Assembly (NCBI RefSeq): GCF_017562075.2
Contig: NC_054083.1
Span: forward strand, 22,689,428 to 22,753,427
Origin: Anopheles merus
Lineage: Eukaryota; Arthropoda; Insecta; Diptera; Culicidae
Reading direction: 5' to 3'
Length of the DNA: 64,000 nucleotides
In this document: one piece after another, positions 1-11,967 of the stretch
Position numbering within the stretch: position 1 is the stretch's first letter
Layout: the number at the start of each line of letters is the position of its first letter
The notes under the pieces: model-generated
Database searches by the model: none
Told to the model about the DNA's origin: nothing
What the model saw: only the letters and a program-made list of their open reading frames with translations
Program-made: the position numbers and the translations under genes

Positions 1-468
1 TTCATTTGCGTAAAAAAACTTTTGTATGAAAAGAGAAGAAAAGTTGTTACCGCAAAATTTGGAATCGTTGGCAACCATTTTGTTTGCACAATGTGGATCC
101 ATTTTTGACTATAAGGCACCTTTGAAAGTTTGTAAATCAACAATGTTGCCTCTTGTAGTAATCATTTAAACTTTCCAAGTATTTAACAGACTTGTGATAC
201 ATTAGGAGAGCAATTTCATTGTTTTTCTCTAATGAAATTAAGAATGTTAATATTATGTACTATTCATTGCAGTACAGCTTATGTGACGTAAATTGACGAA
301 ATTTGGGACACTCACTTTTAGAAAATAAGTAAAACATTTTAATCAAATAGGTTCCGCTGAAGCTTATAGTCAAAAATACTTAAGAACCATAATCTGGCGA
401 TTTACTTTGGCTGAAGGCGACTTACATTTGGTGACTGGTGGATACAATTTGGCAACAACGCCTGTAAC
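1..468. other. AT-rich intergenic sequence, no gene seen
   Basis: No coding signal or known RNA gene is visible here. The sequence is AT-rich and runs into the left boundary of the first hAT-like foldback element. Confidence 0.5.
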
Positions 469-1392
469 CCGTGCTGCAAAATGTCATGAGCATCCCGTGA
501 CGATCACCACCGAAAACAATTAAAATATTCGTGTGTTAGTTTGATGTTCATTGCTGATACTCAATGAAATTGCGTCATGTCATGCCGAAAGCGACATGAC
601 AATGCTCGAGTCAACGGCGATACTCTTACTGACAAGCTGAGGTTAATTCCGTCGCTAGTATAATCACATTATTTTTTTGGATGTGAAAAGTGCAAGAAAA
701 GTTCAAGTCAGCTCACGTACACTACTGTGATGATCAGGGGTGATACTCAAACAGTTGGTGGACCTATCACATGCTTGGTAACATTTTTTTTACCATCCAA
801 CTCTTGGTCACACACTTGGTCACGGCATTTTTGTCGGCGATAATCATGACATTATTGGAATGAACTTGGTGTGAGGGCTCAATCATCAATGATCAAACAG
901 CATGCTTTCTCCCTCTGTCTGTTTTGATTATCTGTCGGGTCAAACAGAGCGAGAAAACATGTTCATTATGTTTCGTGGAACCACTCGCAAGTGCCGCACT
1001 CCCATGACCATCGTGATGATCATCGGCAAAAAGGTTTTTGACCATGATTTGGTCACAAAAAATGTCGCCAAGCATGTGATGGACGCTAAAACTGTTTGAG
1101 TCTCACCTCTGATCATCATAGTAGAGCCCGTGACGCTAACATGATTTTGTTTCAGCCAGAATCTGTCATGACTATGTCGCAATGGCATTATTCAGAATTG
1201 ACAACAGTAAAAAAAAGTAATAACATAGTGACTAACCAAACGATGGTCACAAACATGTCATGAAGCATTTATTAGTCACTCCAACTGTTTGAACATCACC
1301 TCTGATTATTACAATAGACTACATGTCGCTGACATGGATTTTGTTTCAGTTCGAATTTTTAATAATATTGACTGTGATATTTTGCAGCACTG
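469..1392 (+). mobile_element. hAT-like non-autonomous foldback element, copy 1 (old)
   Basis: The left end GTGCTGCAAAATGTCA and the right end, which finishes TTTGCAGCACTG, are imperfect inverted repeats. The left 250 bp matches the left part of the copy at 51283-52268 in the same orientation (shared landmarks CATTGCTGATACTCAAT and ATGCCGAA..CGACATG). The centre has the same inverted TCTCGCTCTG / CAGAGCGAGAAA hairpin and the GATCA..GGTGA..ACTCAAACAGTTG blocks. I see no target-site duplication, so this is probably an old or damaged copy. No transposase ORF is present; it would need enzyme supplied in trans. Small ORFs inside it are fortuitous. Confidence 0.7.
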
Positions 1393-4300
1393 GTTTTATT
1401 ATTATTCATCGAATTAGAGTTTATGTGACTTAAATTGACAATTTATTTGACTCAAAATATTTTAGAATGCTTTGAAACAAAATCTGGTGGACAACATTTA
1501 TTGACAACGACTGTGACGTACTCAAATCAATGTATGGAAAATTGAACATTTTCTAGATCTTATTGCAAATTTCTTTGATTCACATCAACAAATGTGTTTT
1601 TATACATAAACATACTAATATACCTAAACTACTAACTAATATACATAAACTAAATAATATAAGCTGAATTTATTGCTGCGTCGTACTGCAACTTTACTTA
1701 CTTTAATTAAGATAAAAGAAGTCCATATAATGTGTCTTTCTGCGTGTACTTTCTACCATCCAGCCGCAGTAATAAACACGTTTCTATCGTTCACACTATT
1801 ATTACAAGCCGATATTAAAAACAATCACCCAAACACGTGCGACCGTATTTTAATTTTCGGAGATATTATTCGCACCAAGCAAAAATAAACAAAAAATACA
1901 CGCTACGTTCCTATATATTTTACCAACCTCAGCAGAGAGTAATTGAATGTTACGGTTATTGCGAAACTTTCGCTTTACAAATGTTGGTGCTAGAAATGTG
2001 CTCGCGTCGTTGTCGCAAGCAATCACTTCCCTTCATTTGTCCCGTGAGTATGTACATGTGGTGTGTGTGTGTGCGTGTTTATTTCATGGTTTTATGATGG
2101 CCAAAGAAGAAGCGCTCCGGCGAACGAACATGTGATGAAAGTGTGCAAAATTATATCTTTTTTTACGAGGCCCCTTAGGAGATTGGTGAAGCGAATGTGA
2201 AGCTCGACAGATAGATGATTCTTGCTTTAACCGTGTCTCGATCGATAGAAGACGCGATTGATGAAAAGAACCCGGGACGATGATGCTTCTCGGGTAAATG
2301 CAAATTGTTGTTGTCAGCTTTCCGTGGGTGGTTTTGTTTTTGCTGCCGACAAAAGACACTGAAAACGCCACGGCAGCGTCCGATGGTTTCTGTTTGATTG
2401 CAATTTTTGCTTTTAACGTTGCTGCTTTCGTTCCAGAAAGCGAGCGAGAGAGGCTTAATATCCATTTCGTTCGTGCAGATTCGCTTCCGTGTTCTGAAAG
2501 TGTAACGTAAATGGATATCATGAATAGCTAATTTGCTTTCCAGGAAGTGTGTAAGGCTGCTGCTCACGATCTACTTCACCGCTCTACGAATGCACCGTGC
2601 AAGGGAAGGTGTCGCAAGTCCTGTCTGGTTAGGTATACCTAACATCAGACTAATATCCAAACGCTTTCAGCGCTGTATGATGTTGACCGAAACGGTGACC
2701 GAGTGACCGACAGGCCGACACGGTTTGCTCCTCGTACGGCGGCGCCGTACGGTGACCGTGGACAGGGTTTTCCTTTTCCGCTTCGGATGTCGTCTTCCAA
2801 ACTGCTGACACATTAATCGTGCACACTCTGCGACCTTGTGGCAGGTGTTTTAATATGCAAATGTGTGTGTTACCAGTCTGTGCCACTTTCCTGCGAACGT
2901 TTCAAGGCGTTTGAAGGAGGCGAGGCAGACTTTAAACATTCTTTTACTGCTGAAACACATCCCCGTTGTTGCGGCGTAGCCATGCAAGGACAACTGAAGC
3001 CGTGCGCGGGCACTGCAGGAGTAAATTAAGGATAGAAAAAAAAATATACTTCAACTAAAAAGACGTTTGAAGGGTGTATACTATGGCCACTTCCACGCGC
3101 AAAACCTTGGTACGCCTTTGGGTGGAAATTGTGTTCACTATCTCGATTGCGCTTCGGTGCTTTGGTGGTGATGAAACTCGCGGGCGGCGTTGGTTTGAAG
3201 CTAGGCATATCCGCAAGCTTCACCTTTGCGACGAAAGCCGTATTCCCGATGTTGCGCGATAAGTTGTAATTGAAAATGTAACACAAAACCGGATAGATCG
3301 ACGTCGGAGGGAAACAAGGCGAAACGTTTCCTCCACGTCTGTTTGACTGCTTAATTTCATTTGCCCCGTATGTCTCGGGTAATGCACGTCCTTGTATCGC
3401 TCACCCTTTGCGAGAAACGTTTGTGTGTGTGTGTATTAGAGTGTTTTTTACTACTACACCCGCTGCCTCTGTCGTCTAGGCAACCTGATGGTTGAAATTT
3501 AAATGGTCCGATATTTATCGCACAAAGAATAAGGGGTTGTCGGAGCACTACCAGCTGCCAAGTTCGGTCCGTAGAATGCGATGGCTTCTTCGAGTGGTTC
3601 TAGGAAGAGCAAGTTTTCTCTTATCACAGTTTACCTTTTTTTTCTGTTGCAGCATAAATTGAAGAGTTTTTTTGCTGACAAACAAAACCGTCTACAACCA
3701 ATAGCGCTTACTGTCCACTGCAAAGTAGCTACGTGTGTGTTTTGTTTCAAAATACGAGACAAAAAGACAATATTTACCCCAAGAGCGGCACACCACCACC
3801 GGACTGGGTAGAGTCAATTTAGAGCTTTGTTGTTGTACCATTCGTAGAAATGGTAAAGCATGAAACGTTAAGTAGGGTTGATTGTAACGAGATGCTGTTT
3901 TCCCCCCAAGCTAGCCCGAAAGAGTTGTGCTATGGCTGGTAGTAGTAGACTTCCAAGAGGCTCAAAGTGCAGTTTTTGCTCTTGCGTTTGTCGTTGTTCG
4001 GACTTTGTTTGTTGCCTTTTTGCTGGCTTAAGTAGGAAAGGTAATTTCTCCTCTTTGCGTCTGTTTGTCTCATTTAATTTTCTAATTATTCTATAATAAT
4101 CCAGTCTGCTAGATGCTCTAATTGATGTTTTCTTCGTTTCACGCTTTCTTTTCAGGTAAGGACAGGTTTTATCATGCGTTCTCATCAACTTTAAAGTAAG
4201 GTAATCTGCAGTAGATGCTGGAATGATTGTTAAAAGGCAAGTGTTAGCTTACGCTCTTTTAAGCGCTAAATGTAACTGAAAATAATCATTTGAAGCAGCG

Positions 4301-4452
4301 AAGAGCTTTGTTAGTTGCTTTGTTTACCGTCATTAGTCAATTAGTAAACGACAACATTATAACTATAAACTATGAAAGTTTCTTAACACCAGAACTATCA
4401 CGCGTTTAAACCGTTTATGAGAGAATTGAAAGTAATTGTTAATTAGAACATT
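1393..4452. other. Intergenic sequence, no supported gene
   Basis: Short ORFs overlap on both strands without a consistent coding frame. A small perfect palindrome, AGGTATACCT, lies near 2630. A minus-strand stretch at 3030-3290 has coding-like codon use (see findings) but no verifiable start or splice sites. A second piggyBac-like end, TTAACACCAGAACTATC, lies at about 4384 just outside the element that follows. Confidence 0.4.
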
Positions 4453-4456
4453 TTAA

Positions 4457-5365
4457 CACTAGAACCGCCGGACCTTTTCACCTTACTAGAACCGCCATAT
4501 GGGACAATTTTGTCTAATTAGTTATGTGCACATATTTAAACATGGTTAATATTATTTAAGGGTTTCTTGTGGTTAAATAACTCACAAACATCATAATTAG
4601 GTATAATGAAGCTTTATTAGCAACTCAATCAATAAAAACATAATCGAATTGAGATCATATTAACCGCATACCAAAGATATCAAGACCAGTTTTCTTTACA
4701 TTAATATATCATTACAGAGCTTCTAGTGATACACGTTCATAATTATTCCTCACAGGGTTGAATGACAGTAAATCTAGGCTTGTAGCTATAAATTGTTTAA
4801 ACAATCTAGTGATCTAGTCATGGGTTCAAGCCCCCAATTAACCGTGCCGCCATACGTAGGGTTGATTATTCTGCTATGGGGGGTAAATCCATAAGTCTCT
4901 GAAAGTCAACCCCACAAGTGGTACAGGCAGACCCTCACCGACAACGGTTGTTGAGCCAAAAGAAGAAGAAGAAAAGTGATAAGTAGTTTTTTTATGATAA
5001 TAAAACAAGTCTTTTTTCAAAGTTGTTTGAGTATAGGCAAACTCCCTGTGACTCCCTTTCGAAACATTACAAAAAATCGATGTCAATACAGCTCTAAATG
5101 GCCAAAAGAAGATGACAAGACTTTTTTTCGAAAGCAAAAGGAACACCTAAATTAAATATTTCAAGTATCTATAACAAATATTTGCTTCATCAGGAACTGG
5201 CTCACATGAAACGCATTAGTACGAAACTCTTTTAGTACATTTTTTACATACTGGTCTATTGCATGTGAAGCATTCGTTAGCACTGACGAGATCTTCCAGC
5301 ACCTGACACAGGCAAGTTTGCGTAGGCGCTCTTATTTTCAACGTGTTTTTCGGCCGGTTCTAGTG
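4457..5365. mobile_element. piggyBac-like MITE with TTAA target duplication
   Basis: The 909-bp element begins CACTAGAACCGCCGG and ends CCGGCCGGTTCTAGTG (approximate inverted repeat), and both sides carry TTAA (4453-4456 and 5366-5369). TTAA duplication with CACTAGAA-type ends is the piggyBac signature. A subterminal TACTAGAACCGCC repeat lies just inside the left end. There is no transposase ORF. A 5'-truncated SINE lies inside it at 4818-4973. Further TIR-like motifs flank it: TTAACACCAGAACTATC at 4384 and GTAGTTCTAGTG at 5560. They suggest a nested pair or an older, larger relative. Confidence 0.75.
4818..4973 (+). mobile_element. SINE family 1, 5'-truncated copy
   Basis: It starts within the tRNA-like head at CATGGGTTCAAGCCCC, which carries the Pol III B box GGTTCAA. 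It continues through the body block CCGCCATACGTAGG and ends TTGAGCCAAAAGAAGAAG. It lacks the first ~45 bp found in the full-length copy at 11463-11672. It sits inside the piggyBac-like element, so it inserted after that element did. Confidence 0.8.
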
Positions 5366-5369
5366 TTAA

Positions 5370-8300
5370 TATGCTGAGTTTTGGTGTAATATATTTGGTA
5401 TGAAAAATAAATCTAAATTGAAGTAATTTATTTTCATGTCATTTTATTACTTATGAATGAAGTTTACTTACTTATCCGATGCTAAAGCTTTGCCGTCTTG
5501 GCTATTATAACCAATAGCTAGTTGAATTTAAGCGTTACCACTAAAAATGGCGGTTCGGGTAGTTCTAGTGGAAATTGTACACATTTAAACAGCAATTGAT
5601 AAAGAAAACAGCAACAGAATAAAAGAGTAATTATTAAACAGCAATTACTTATCGGTTGAAAGCTTTTTTCGACCATTTCTCGAGCAGATGTACTTATCAT
5701 ATAACTTGTCTCATTTACCATTTTTTGCAATATATTACATTTCAAAGAATCTGGAAAAAACTGAATTTAGAATTACAACATACTGTCCAGCATGTTTGAA
5801 GGTGACAAAAGGTAGTGCGATTTCACGAAATACTCATCAAACAGTGAACCTCCAACGATTGAAGAACTATCCATCGAATGCTGTGCTATTTTACATTCCA
5901 ATCCACTTCCAACCATACATCCTCATTCGAGGCCTTTAAAGCACACCAACCCGAGAACTTAATCTGTGCCTAACCACTTTCCAACGCACAAACACAAAAA
6001 GAAAAACGCTACAGACTGTCTGTTGAAGCGTAGAATTACACCCACACGTGCGCGCAACCGTAGTACATCTTTTATTTTAAGCGTTCCGAAAAGCTGTGTC
6101 GAACCGGGATGGAGAATCACATTTCCAACCGTCGTGCGGAGACGATGGTGCATTTTATTACAGTAGCGTGTAGCGGGTTGCGGGTGCGGGTTCTTGTGTG
6201 TTTGTATACGCTTTCACGCCGAAACCGTGTAGCACTCGTGTGGCGCGTGTACGTTATTTCACGCCGTGTGTATCGTTTATTTTGTCGCTGCGGCGTGTTC
6301 CCCCTTCTCGCCTTAAGCACATCACTCGCTCTCACCGCTCTCTAGATCACATAATCAAAATTCTGGCCGAGTATGTTTGCAAAATTTGTATCCAGTAATC
6401 CTAATCAGAAACGTTTGTACCGAGAACAATCACCACCGGAACCACCACATTGCCACTGCGTGGGAGATCCGCGGCGTTGTAACGTTGGCTGAACCCTGGC
6501 GAATGGAGGATATCCGCTGCTTTCTTCTTTCCCAGGATGGGAATAAGGTTTTTGGATGAATTTAATTTTCGCCGCTTTCGGTATTGCTCGCTGGCGTTAA
6601 TGCGTTTTCGCTGCTGATTCAGCCTTTGTTCAACGGGTGGTGTGGCCTCCCACCCCGAGAGAGCGAGAGAGAGAGAGTGAGAGGGATCGACCTGCTGAGG
6701 TGAATGGAGCAGCCCGGTACTTCATTCGTTTCGGGAAATAAGGGCAAAAAATAGTGTAAAAGAATGAAATCGTTGTACAAATATTGCCAACTGAACGTGG
6801 TGCATTGTGCAGCGAGAGGGCAGTGTGGAGTGTGCCAATGTTTGTTGTGCTGCCAGCTTCCATCTGGCTTATGACGGCTTCCCCGTACCAAAGTTTCGTT
6901 CGACCTGCCGAAGCGAACGGTAGAATGACGGTACAGTTTTCTGTTTCGTGATCATTTTTCATCTTCTGGCCTGTATGTGATGCGTTTGGCGGATGCTTTC
7001 TTGTTAAATGTTTCAGTGGGATTGAAAACCGTTTTTCGTTCGAATTGTCACGCTGTGGCTTGGCGCGGTATGTTCGAGGAAATTTAATTAATTATGTGTG
7101 TTACAATAAGACTAGACGTATGACAGCGCGCAGTGCTTAGCTGAGATTTTCTTGCAGATATGTTACCCAGCACCGGCTTTAATGCCACTGTGTGTACAAC
7201 CACTTTCATCGATTTTGGCAAAAGTAAATCTTTAATGCTTCGGAAAGCAAATGCAAACACCGGAAATCCTTCCATCGGATGGCAATATCATTGGATTGGC
7301 GCTTGTGTACTACGTTCGTTTTCACGATCGATTATTTTTGATGAAGGGTGAAAGAAACTGCTAGTTCCTTTGGTGCACAAGAAAGGCGCGCTCTACGCTT
7401 TTCTCGCTCGGGGTTTCTGCTTGCTGCTGCTGTGCGCCGACCCCACAGCCTAAAGGTCGCTGAGTCATGAGTGTTTCGTTCCGTTGCCCATGAAAAGGGC
7501 CCCGGCCATTTGTTTGCCTTCCTTTCCCGTTGGCTCTCGTTAGTGAAGGAAGGGCGAAACGCATGTTTTTCGTGTGCTCTGTTGTTGTCATGTTGAAGGA
7601 AGGAAAAAAGGGTTTCACTATGGTCACCGTTCGATCGGAGCGAAGGAGGCATCGTTATCGTTTTACTATCAGTGCTGTAGTTTGCTGTCGTTGCTGCTGC
7701 CGTCCGGGGCTTGGTGTGTGGTTTTTGTGTGTGGGTAGATCGATTTAGCATTTGTTTTTTCCCCTTTTTTCGGGCGATTGAATCTGTACTTTTGCAAGTG
7801 GTTGTCCATTCGTGCTGACCGGATTAACTGGATTTGCTTTAAAGTTGCTTTAGAGTTTTCTTTCATCGTTATCTGTGATAAAAAGAAACGTACCATTGTT
7901 CATTGTTTCTTCTCAAGCGTTAATATGCTTTAGCTCAATCTGTTTTTATTTACCTTAAAGTGTGTGATGTAGGTATCATGAAGATGGGATCCATTTTCTT
8001 GAAGGATAACCCTCTACAAGAATGCACGCAAAAAAAAAGAGTAAAAGCTTTTTCGCTCGATTGTTGAAACCGTAAATCTTGGAAGGGCCGAAAAAAAGCC
8101 CCCGTCTGCATGAGGAGCGCTTTGCCTTACTGGTGTCCTTGGTGATGGCTTCGGGGCGCATATGTTGATTTCTTCTTAGCAAAATGGCATTACACATACA
8201 AAGAAGGTAGAAAAAGAAAAAAGACTCCGTATCAATGCGACAATGATGATGGAACGTTGTAGCCGAAAGAGCCAACGCATGCACCCACCGGTTCGCACCG

Positions 8301-11300
8301 TAGCCCGCACCCGTGACCGTCTGGTAAATTTAATTTCCTGGAACTCGTTCGACCAGTCAGCATTAACTCGCTTCTCTTGCCGTGCGAGATTTATCAGGGT
8401 ACGCGGAAGGGTGGGTTCGTTGCCCTGTTGCCTAGTGTCGATCCTTATTGCCGCAAGGATCGTTCGCGGTGGGCACCAAGTTCGCTGCCTTACGTGTGCT
8501 GCTCGGTAGAATGACTATCTTTGGTGGGGGAAATGGATGTTGAAGTAGTAGTTGGTAGAAGTCATCATGATGCAGAGCAAAGGGTACAGAAGAAGCGTGG
8601 TGGAGGGGTTTTGTAAGTGATATGCAAAAGTGTTACGTGGCACGTGGAAATTCCATTGTGGCGCTAATCGGTTCGGGGAAATATGTTGAAATATGAAACA
8701 CAGCAAGTATGGGGTGAGGTGGTATGGGCTTGCAATATCAGTTGATGTCACAAAAGTATTATAATATGTCGTAAATATCATAAAACCAGTATAGAAATGG
8801 GATGTAAATGGTGACATTCTTTGTTATACCATTTTTGTTATACAGCTCGTTGTAATTATCATATAATATCAGCTTGTGATAATTGTATGATGTTGTTTTA
8901 TAAAAAATAAAGCAATAAATTCATTCCTTAGATTTTTTTGTCGGGACTGGCAGGAACATAAACGATTGTTTGTACTTTAAAATATTCGAATTAAACCCTT
9001 TATGTATAATGATGCAGATTAAATTGCACTGAAAGCAAGCGGAATCTCCTCCACAGCGTCGGCGTACGAAGCCCGAGCTCTGTCGGTCGGGGTGCAAAAC
9101 CCATGCACCAGTGACCTATTTAAACCCCGACGGAACGGAAGCTGACAGCGACCGCCTTGCAGCAGCAGCAGCAAGCCAACTACACTGCAAGGTACATCAG
9201 CAGCTCGGACGCTCAATCGTATACTGACGAGAGTATTGGTTAGTGCTGCCGGGCTGCACGATACGGTTGTGTTAGTGTGCCACGGCTGGTATGACGCCGT
9301 GAGTGTGTTTTTTCTTCTTCGCAACCACTTTGGTGTGGTACTGGGCGAAATTGCGTAGTCTGTTGTTTTTTTGTTGTTCCCTAGGTCGTCTTTTTCAATG
9401 CTTCTAACTGACAACGAACCAACACGGTGGTGAGAGCGGGAAGCTCCAGCATCCTCTTCGCCTCTTCGGGAAGTATGTTCGAAAGGAATTGGTTTTATTA
9501 GGTTTTCGGATTTGACAATATTGAAAGAGGTGGTACGCTGTGGAGATTTTGAACCAGCAGCAGGAGAAAGGGTTTTGCTTCATGATTTGGAGTTTTGCTG
9601 ATGTCGTTTTTAGTGTAAATAAAGGAGGAATGCCTTTATGTGGGTTATTGAACAAAAAAAACTGCTCAATTTGTGTAATTATCTCCAATCTTTGCTGTCT
9701 TTATACTGTTTTTACTTCCTTTTATTACTAAAATAAGGAACAGAGGTTAGCTCACTTCCCAGTGCTTATATGCGCCTGCAACCACTAATCATCAGCACGT
9801 GTGTACACGGAACGCATGATTTTGCGGTAATAGGCCTTTCACTACCACTGCCATACAGCTTGCTAGGCTAGATCTGGATCACCCCTGGCACAGTGGCGAG
9901 AATAGCAAGAAAGAATGGGTAAAATGAAAAACAAAATAGCAATATAGTGCTCAGGGAAACTATCGCCTTGGCCGCCGCTGCCACCATAAAACTGTCGATG
10001 TGTTGGTGTCTGTTTCTTTACACTATTTCTATACGGACGGATACACACACATACATCGTCATCGATGAGCGTGGTGAACCTTGTTGTGTGTGTGTGTGTG
10101 TGTGTGTGAGTACCCAGACCTCCGTAGCAGCATAGTGGGCCGGTCGGGGTGACGCCCACCCACTTCACAAGCCGTCCATCCATCCCGCCACGGCCGGTGT
10201 GCAAAGCGCTAGAATAGAGAAAATCGATTTTTCCCTCCTACTCATTTGCACCACCGGTTGAGTACGACGTTCTGGCTGCGCTAGCGAGAACAGCACGAAC
10301 GAACCGGGAGTGTCGGTGTGGTTGCTCGCTAGCTTTTTAGCGAAGGCTTGCTACTAGCACTTTAAATTCTGGTCCAATTCCTGAGGAGAGTTTTGGACGA
10401 TATGGGAACTCCAGGAGGGATCTGTCTTAGAAGGGATGTGATTGAGTTTTTAGCGTTTTAGCTTGTTTTTTCGTGGATATGAAATGGAAATTTGAGTTTT
10501 TATAGAACAAAAATAAATTTAAGAAAGGCATAAAATATACCGTAAATTGAAAGGGAGCGAATCTTTAAGCAAACCGTATCTGAAGGAAACATGCGCGAAG
10601 TTTGCCTTTTTTCTTGCATGTGCATACATTTCCTTAAATATTCCAGTGTACCTTTGTGCTTGAACCGGGCATTTTTAGAGAGAAAACTTTCAGTTCGTCA
10701 CGTAAAAGCAAGATATATAGCGAGAGAGCGAGAGAGAGAGAGCGGCTGTGAGAGTTGTATCATTATTGCGCTGGTCGGGATGCAATTAAGGGCTTTAGTT
10801 GTCTGGAGCGTGGGACAAATTATGAACAATTAAATTAGTAAGTTTATTTGTACAGAAACAAGTGAGTCGAGAAACAAATGACTTTTTTAGCGAGGTAAAT
10901 GCACACAAATGTTTGCTTCGAAGCAGTAACTTTAGTGTACCTAACCGGTAGGTAAATGTTGTTGCCATTATCAGCCATTATGGTTTGAAGAATGCTTGAG
11001 GTACTGGGCGTCTCCATCTCACGAACGTTTGAGTGTAGCGCGGTTTAGCTAGTTTAAAATATGTAAAATATTTGTATAAAACCAAAACGTCCGAGTACAC
11101 CCGGGATAAAGTGCCCTTCCATGACTCAGAGAAGGAAATGTTTTCCAAGCGGATATGGATTGTAGCGCCATGAACTATACTTGTATAATTTAGTTTTAAG
11201 CAATACGGCCTTTTTTGACCGTTCCTCCTGTTTAAAAAAAGTAAAATATGTTATAAGTATAAACGATTGTTTCCGGGTTTTTCCTCCCTTTTTTGTTCTA

Positions 11301-11449
11301 CTGTACAACGTCAAGCATGTACATGTTCATGGTGGTTGCCTGTTTAGTATAAAACATAGTATTTTTACTCATTTATCTTTCGTGATATCATGTGCAAATG
11401 TTGGCTAGCTATTGCGCTTAACTTACCGTTATCAAATTTGCACAACAGT
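5370..11449. other. Long intergenic region, no supported gene
   Basis: About 6 kb without a coherent gene model. It alternates AT-rich stretches with moderately GC-rich patches (6.0-6.7, 7.4-7.7, 9.0-9.5 and 10.1-10.4 kb) where small ORFs overlap on both strands. Low-complexity tracts are a GA run near 6655-6680, a TG repeat at 10085-10109 and a GA run near 10721-10742. A distal regulatory role is possible but not demonstrable from the sequence. Confidence 0.4.
10085..10109. repeat. (TG)n microsatellite
   Basis: An uninterrupted TG dinucleotide run of about 12 units. Confidence 0.9.
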
Positions 11450-11462
11450 GTTGTGTGTGACA

Positions 11463-11672
11463 GCCGGTCTCATGGTACAGTCGTCAACTCGTACGACTTA
11501 ACAACATGCCCGTCATGGGTTCAAGCCCCAAATAGACCGTGCCGCCATACGTAGGACTGACTATCCTGCTATGGGGGGAAAATCAATAAGTCACTGAAAG
11601 CCAAACCCACAAGTAGTGTGGTACAGGTAGGCCTTGACCGGCAACGGTTGTTGAGCCAAAGAAGAAGAAGAA
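11463..11672 (+). mobile_element. Full-length SINE, family 1 (tRNA-headed, SINE200-like)
   Basis: This 210-bp element is bounded by a perfect 13-bp target-site duplication, GTTGTGTGTGACA, at 11450-11462 and 11673-11685. The head begins GCCGGTCTCATGGTACAG and includes the B-box GGTTCAAGCC; GGTCT near its start can pair with AGACC about 70 nt later, like a tRNA acceptor stem. The body holds CCGCCATACGTAGG and AATAAGTCACTGAAAGCC, and the 3' end is TTGAGCCAAAGAAGAAG. It has the hallmarks of a Pol III-transcribed retroposon mobilised by LINE machinery. The SINE200 name is from memory and would need a library match. Confidence 0.9.
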
Positions 11673-11892
11673 GTTGTGTGTGACATTACATTAAAGCTGT
11701 GATTACATTCAAATAAAGCTATGCACTGATATGAAGTTTTTTTTCACACAATTTATTATCAACAGCTTTGGCCGGTTTGCGAGTAAACACGATTGTTGTT
11801 TTAACCAGTCAAGGGCAAATATGTTTTCGTGTTATATGTCTGTCTGCCTCGTTATATATTTGCTCCAAGCAGTTCACGATTAGCCACGCTAG

Positions 11893-11930
11893 TATAAAAA
11901 CTCTGCGTTAGGATAGAAATCTCGAGCAGT
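11893..11930 (+). promoter_or_regulatory. Core promoter of the serine protease homologue (TATA box and initiator)
   Basis: TATAAAAA at 11893-11900 lies about 32 bp upstream of GAGCAGTG (11924-11931), a plausible arthropod initiator. Spacing fits a TATA-Inr promoter. The predicted 5'UTR to the ATG at 11968 is about 40 nt. Confidence 0.7.
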
Positions 11931-11967
11931 GATCTGTAGCACAGCAGGGATACAGAAACGTTACAAC

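Noticed and set aside
11466..11540. Possible tRNA gene
   Set aside because: The B box and acceptor-like pairing belong to the SINE head; the D and anticodon arms do not fold convincingly and the element has a target duplication and AAG tail.
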